Positions 62,588 to 64,000 of a stretch of 64,000 nt of DNA are shown piece after piece. This stretch comes from an uncultured Bacilli bacterium (GTDB lineage: Bacteria > Bacillota_I > Bacilli_A > RF39 > UBA660). The stretch is taken from positions 45,217 to 109,216 of the forward strand of contig CAJTUT010000002.1 of assembly GCA_910579455.1 (NCBI GenBank), written 5' to 3'. Position numbers and translations under genes: made by a program. The stretch's first letter is position 1; each line of letters opens with the position of its first letter. The notes under the pieces are model-generated. The model had not been told where the DNA came from and searched no databases. It saw only the letters and a list, made by a program, of their open reading frames with translations.

Positions 62588-62795
62588 AAATTATCCTCCT
62601 TATAAATAAAAAAGATAACACTCACTAAGGACAAAAATCATTTCATGGTGCTACCTTAATTTATACTTATTATACTGTTAACGTAGTTACACGCTCCTAT
62701 TTTTGTAAGTTCTTTCAAATTTAACAATTCCATGTTTTCATCAACTACATTTTCTCTGTTTAATCTATTAAACTTTACTCTTCTTACTAGAAGAT
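62588..62795 (-). promoter_or_regulatory. T-box leader of hisS
   Basis: The 210-nt leader contains the T-box sequence TTAAGGTAGCACCATG (62645-62660) followed by GTCCTTAG, the segment that pairs with the AAGG in the terminator form. Upstream hairpin-rich sequence (CTAGTAAGAAGAGTAAAG) suits stem I with its AGTA start. T-box leaders sense uncharged tRNA; hisS-aspS operons are known T-box targets. I could not place the specifier codon safely (a CAT lies in AACATGG), nor a strong U tract directly after the stem, so the mode of readthrough is uncertain. Confidence 0.7.
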
Positions 62796-62801
62796 AGTAC
62801 C

Positions 62802-62830
62802 ATTATACAATAAATCATTTAAATAAACAA
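62802..62830 (-). promoter_or_regulatory. Promoter of the hisS operon
   Basis: -35 TTGTTT (62825-62830), 17-bp spacer, -10 TATAAT (62802-62807) on the minus strand, about 215 bp before the hisS start; the T-box lies between. Confidence 0.65.
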
Positions 62831-64000
62831 TCAGTTTTCATGATAAATTTTTTGTTTTACTTTAATATCTCCATCCATTTTTCTTGCTATCATATTAGGT
62901 AATTGTTGGTAATCTTCCACAAATGTTGTAAAATCATCCTTAGAAAAACAATTGGCTCTTTTAGAAAGAAAGTTATGATAATAATACTCATACTTATCTT
63001 TATCATGAGTTTCTAAACCATCAAAATAAAGGGCAAGCATACCTCCATAGGCATATGCTAAACTTCTAAACAAATCCAAATCATTTGGATAAAATAAATC
63101 CTCATCAATTCCTACTATAGTATCTTTTCCTACCACTGTATCAATAATTTGATTGATGGGTAGACTACGATATTTATCCCCTCTTAAAAACTTATTATCA
63201 AAATTAGTTAGAATTAACAAACCCTCCAAATAATGCGTAAGGCTTAAGTAATAATCTTCTACCATACAACAAGAATCCTTGAGTGCAATTCCCTCCTCAA
63301 TCAGAAAATCTAAAAATTCTTTTTCTGTTTTTTTAGAGATTACCTCACTATATATCGATTTCATATAATAGTCATTAACCGTTTTAAAATCCATTCTTCT
63401 AAATAAATCGAAACAGTCCTTAATATGTCCAACTTCATGTATAATCGCTGTCATCATTTCAACAGAATTCATATCCTCATTGATGAGGATATGCGGAATA
63501 GCATGTGCCACATTATAGGCCATATACCCTACATAAAATTCTGATGGTTTCTCATAAAAAATTCTTTTTTTAAATATTACATCATCTAAATAACCATCCA
63601 TATTTTTCCTACTTAAATATTCTTTCATTATCTCATACATTTCTCTATGAGATAAAACAGTTTCCCCCTCCATAGAAGTTAGCTTTTCAATTCTTTCATT
63701 CATTTCGTATAATAAATCATTAATAACCAAATTATGAAATTCCTTGTTTTGAATAAAATTTTTAATAAACTGATTAGATTGAACCCTTTGCTTAGTTAAA
63801 ATCTCCTGATATACATATTTATTTTTTTTATACTTTTCTATTTTTTTACTCCTACAACCTGTAACATTATAATATAAATCGGATAAAACATCAAGTGATG
63901 CAATTGTTGCCATTCTTTCCGATTGTAGTGTTACAATTGATGTGGCACCATGAGAGTATACAAAAAGCGATAGATACTTTAAAATGTTAATTGAACAAAC
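62831..64000 (-). CDS. HEXXH zinc-peptidase-like protein (5' end outside window)
   Basis: The frame stays open to the window edge (VCSINILKYLSLFVYSHGAT…), so the gene very likely starts upstream; the internal ATG at 63913 has no good ribosome binding site. The visible 389 residues carry TAIIHEVGHIKDCFDLF, a HEXXH motif with a likely third ligand further on (about LIEEGIALKD, where Glu may act), as in M3-like peptidases. The rest is helical and charged. The first residues visible may be the end of a membrane or signal segment. Substrate unknown. Confidence 0.65.
   Translation of the reverse strand, partial: VCSINILKYLSLFVYSHGATSIVTLQSERMATIASLDVLSDLYYNVTGCRSKKIEKYKKNKYVYQEILTKQRVQSNQFIKNFIQNKEFHNLVINDLLYEMNERIEKLTSMEGETVLSHREMYEIMKEYLSRKNMDGYLDDVIFKKRIFYEKPSEFYVGYMAYNVAHAIPHILINEDMNSVEMMTAIIHEVGHIKDCFDLFRRMDFKTVNDYYMKSIYSEVISKKTEKEFLDFLIEEGIALKDSCCMVEDYYLSLTHYLEGLLILTNFDNKFLRGDKYRSLPINQIIDTVVGKDTIVGIDEDLFYPNDLDLFRSLAYAYGGMLALYFDGLETHDKDKYEYYYHNFLSKRANCFSKDDFTTFVEDYQQLPNMIARKMDGDIKVKQKIYHEN

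Overview
The window looks like a chromosome segment from a low-GC Firmicute-type bacterium (Bacilli-like, possibly an uncultured gut lineage near the RF39/Mycoplasmatota border). The evidence is AT-rich DNA, strong AGGAGG-type ribosome binding sites, sigma-A-like promoters (TTGACA/TATAAT), a cell-wall gene (murC), topoisomerase IV rather than an obvious gyrase pair, a T-box leader, and gene neighbours typical of Bacilli (comN-secDF-relA-dtd, rimM-trmD). TGA acts as a stop (for example in the ATGA overlaps at 20136-20139 and 26799-26802), so the standard bacterial code applies. Nearly everything is on the minus strand; the only clear plus-strand genes are an alpha/beta hydrolase (56884-57651) and a 27-residue hydrophobic peptide (22332-22415).

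Layout: 1-5260 holds the parE-parC operon with an interrupted small gene between the two subunits. 5411-15852 is a surface-protein locus: a TasA/camelysin-like exported protein, a membrane-anchored protein and a 2,724-residue surface protein with Ig-like, InlB-B-like and right-handed beta-helix parts. The two exported proteins share an unusual basic cytosolic N-terminus and a nearly identical promoter. 16224-20829 is a complete Bce-type peptide-sensing and detoxification module (response regulator, kinase, ABC ATPase, permease) with a good BceR-type operator. 20963-24100 is an accessory and decaying stretch next to a tRNA-Met gene (PEP-utilising-enzyme remnant, Fic, small hypothetical genes, a toxin-like peptide). 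24685-27483 is a second two-component system plus a short-chain dehydrogenase. 28062-40318 is housekeeping: murC, zinc ribbon, AI-2E-family permease, dtd, relA, secDF, comN, xerC/D, an unknown gene, topA.

40508-47535 mixes a graveyard of pseudogenes (kinase-like, IMPase, MBL-fold, histidine phosphatase) with intact accessory genes (YhcG/DUF1016 nuclease, DUF6870, HD, ASCH) around the core pair rbgA-rnhB. 47552-56774 carries a GT92-like glycosyltransferase, a phosphatase, lepB, rplS, phosphoketolase, trmD-rimM with a newly noticed 29-residue ORF, an rRNA methyltransferase and a YgjP-type metalloprotease. 57698-62830 is a T-box-led aminoacyl-tRNA synthetase operon (hisS-aspS-Nudix-small ORF-proS) in which ProRS and AspRS are of the archaeal/eukaryote-like types. 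The window ends inside a HEXXH zinc-peptidase-like gene.

The most unusual points are: (1) the paired exported proteins with a conserved pre-membrane segment, one of which carries a 331-bp, almost identical internal duplication; (2) a Nudix gene broken exactly at a seven-G tract, which could be phase variation or a sequencing error; (3) a small hydrophobic-peptide locus whose mRNA leader can pair with its 3' hairpin; (4) a 29-residue ORF coupled on both sides in the rimM operon; (5) a RNase HII with a nucleotidyltransferase-like N-terminal domain and a HisRS with a Cys/His-rich tail; (6) repeated association of DUF6870 genes with accessory genes. All functional statements are from reading the sequence and family knowledge; no database search was run.
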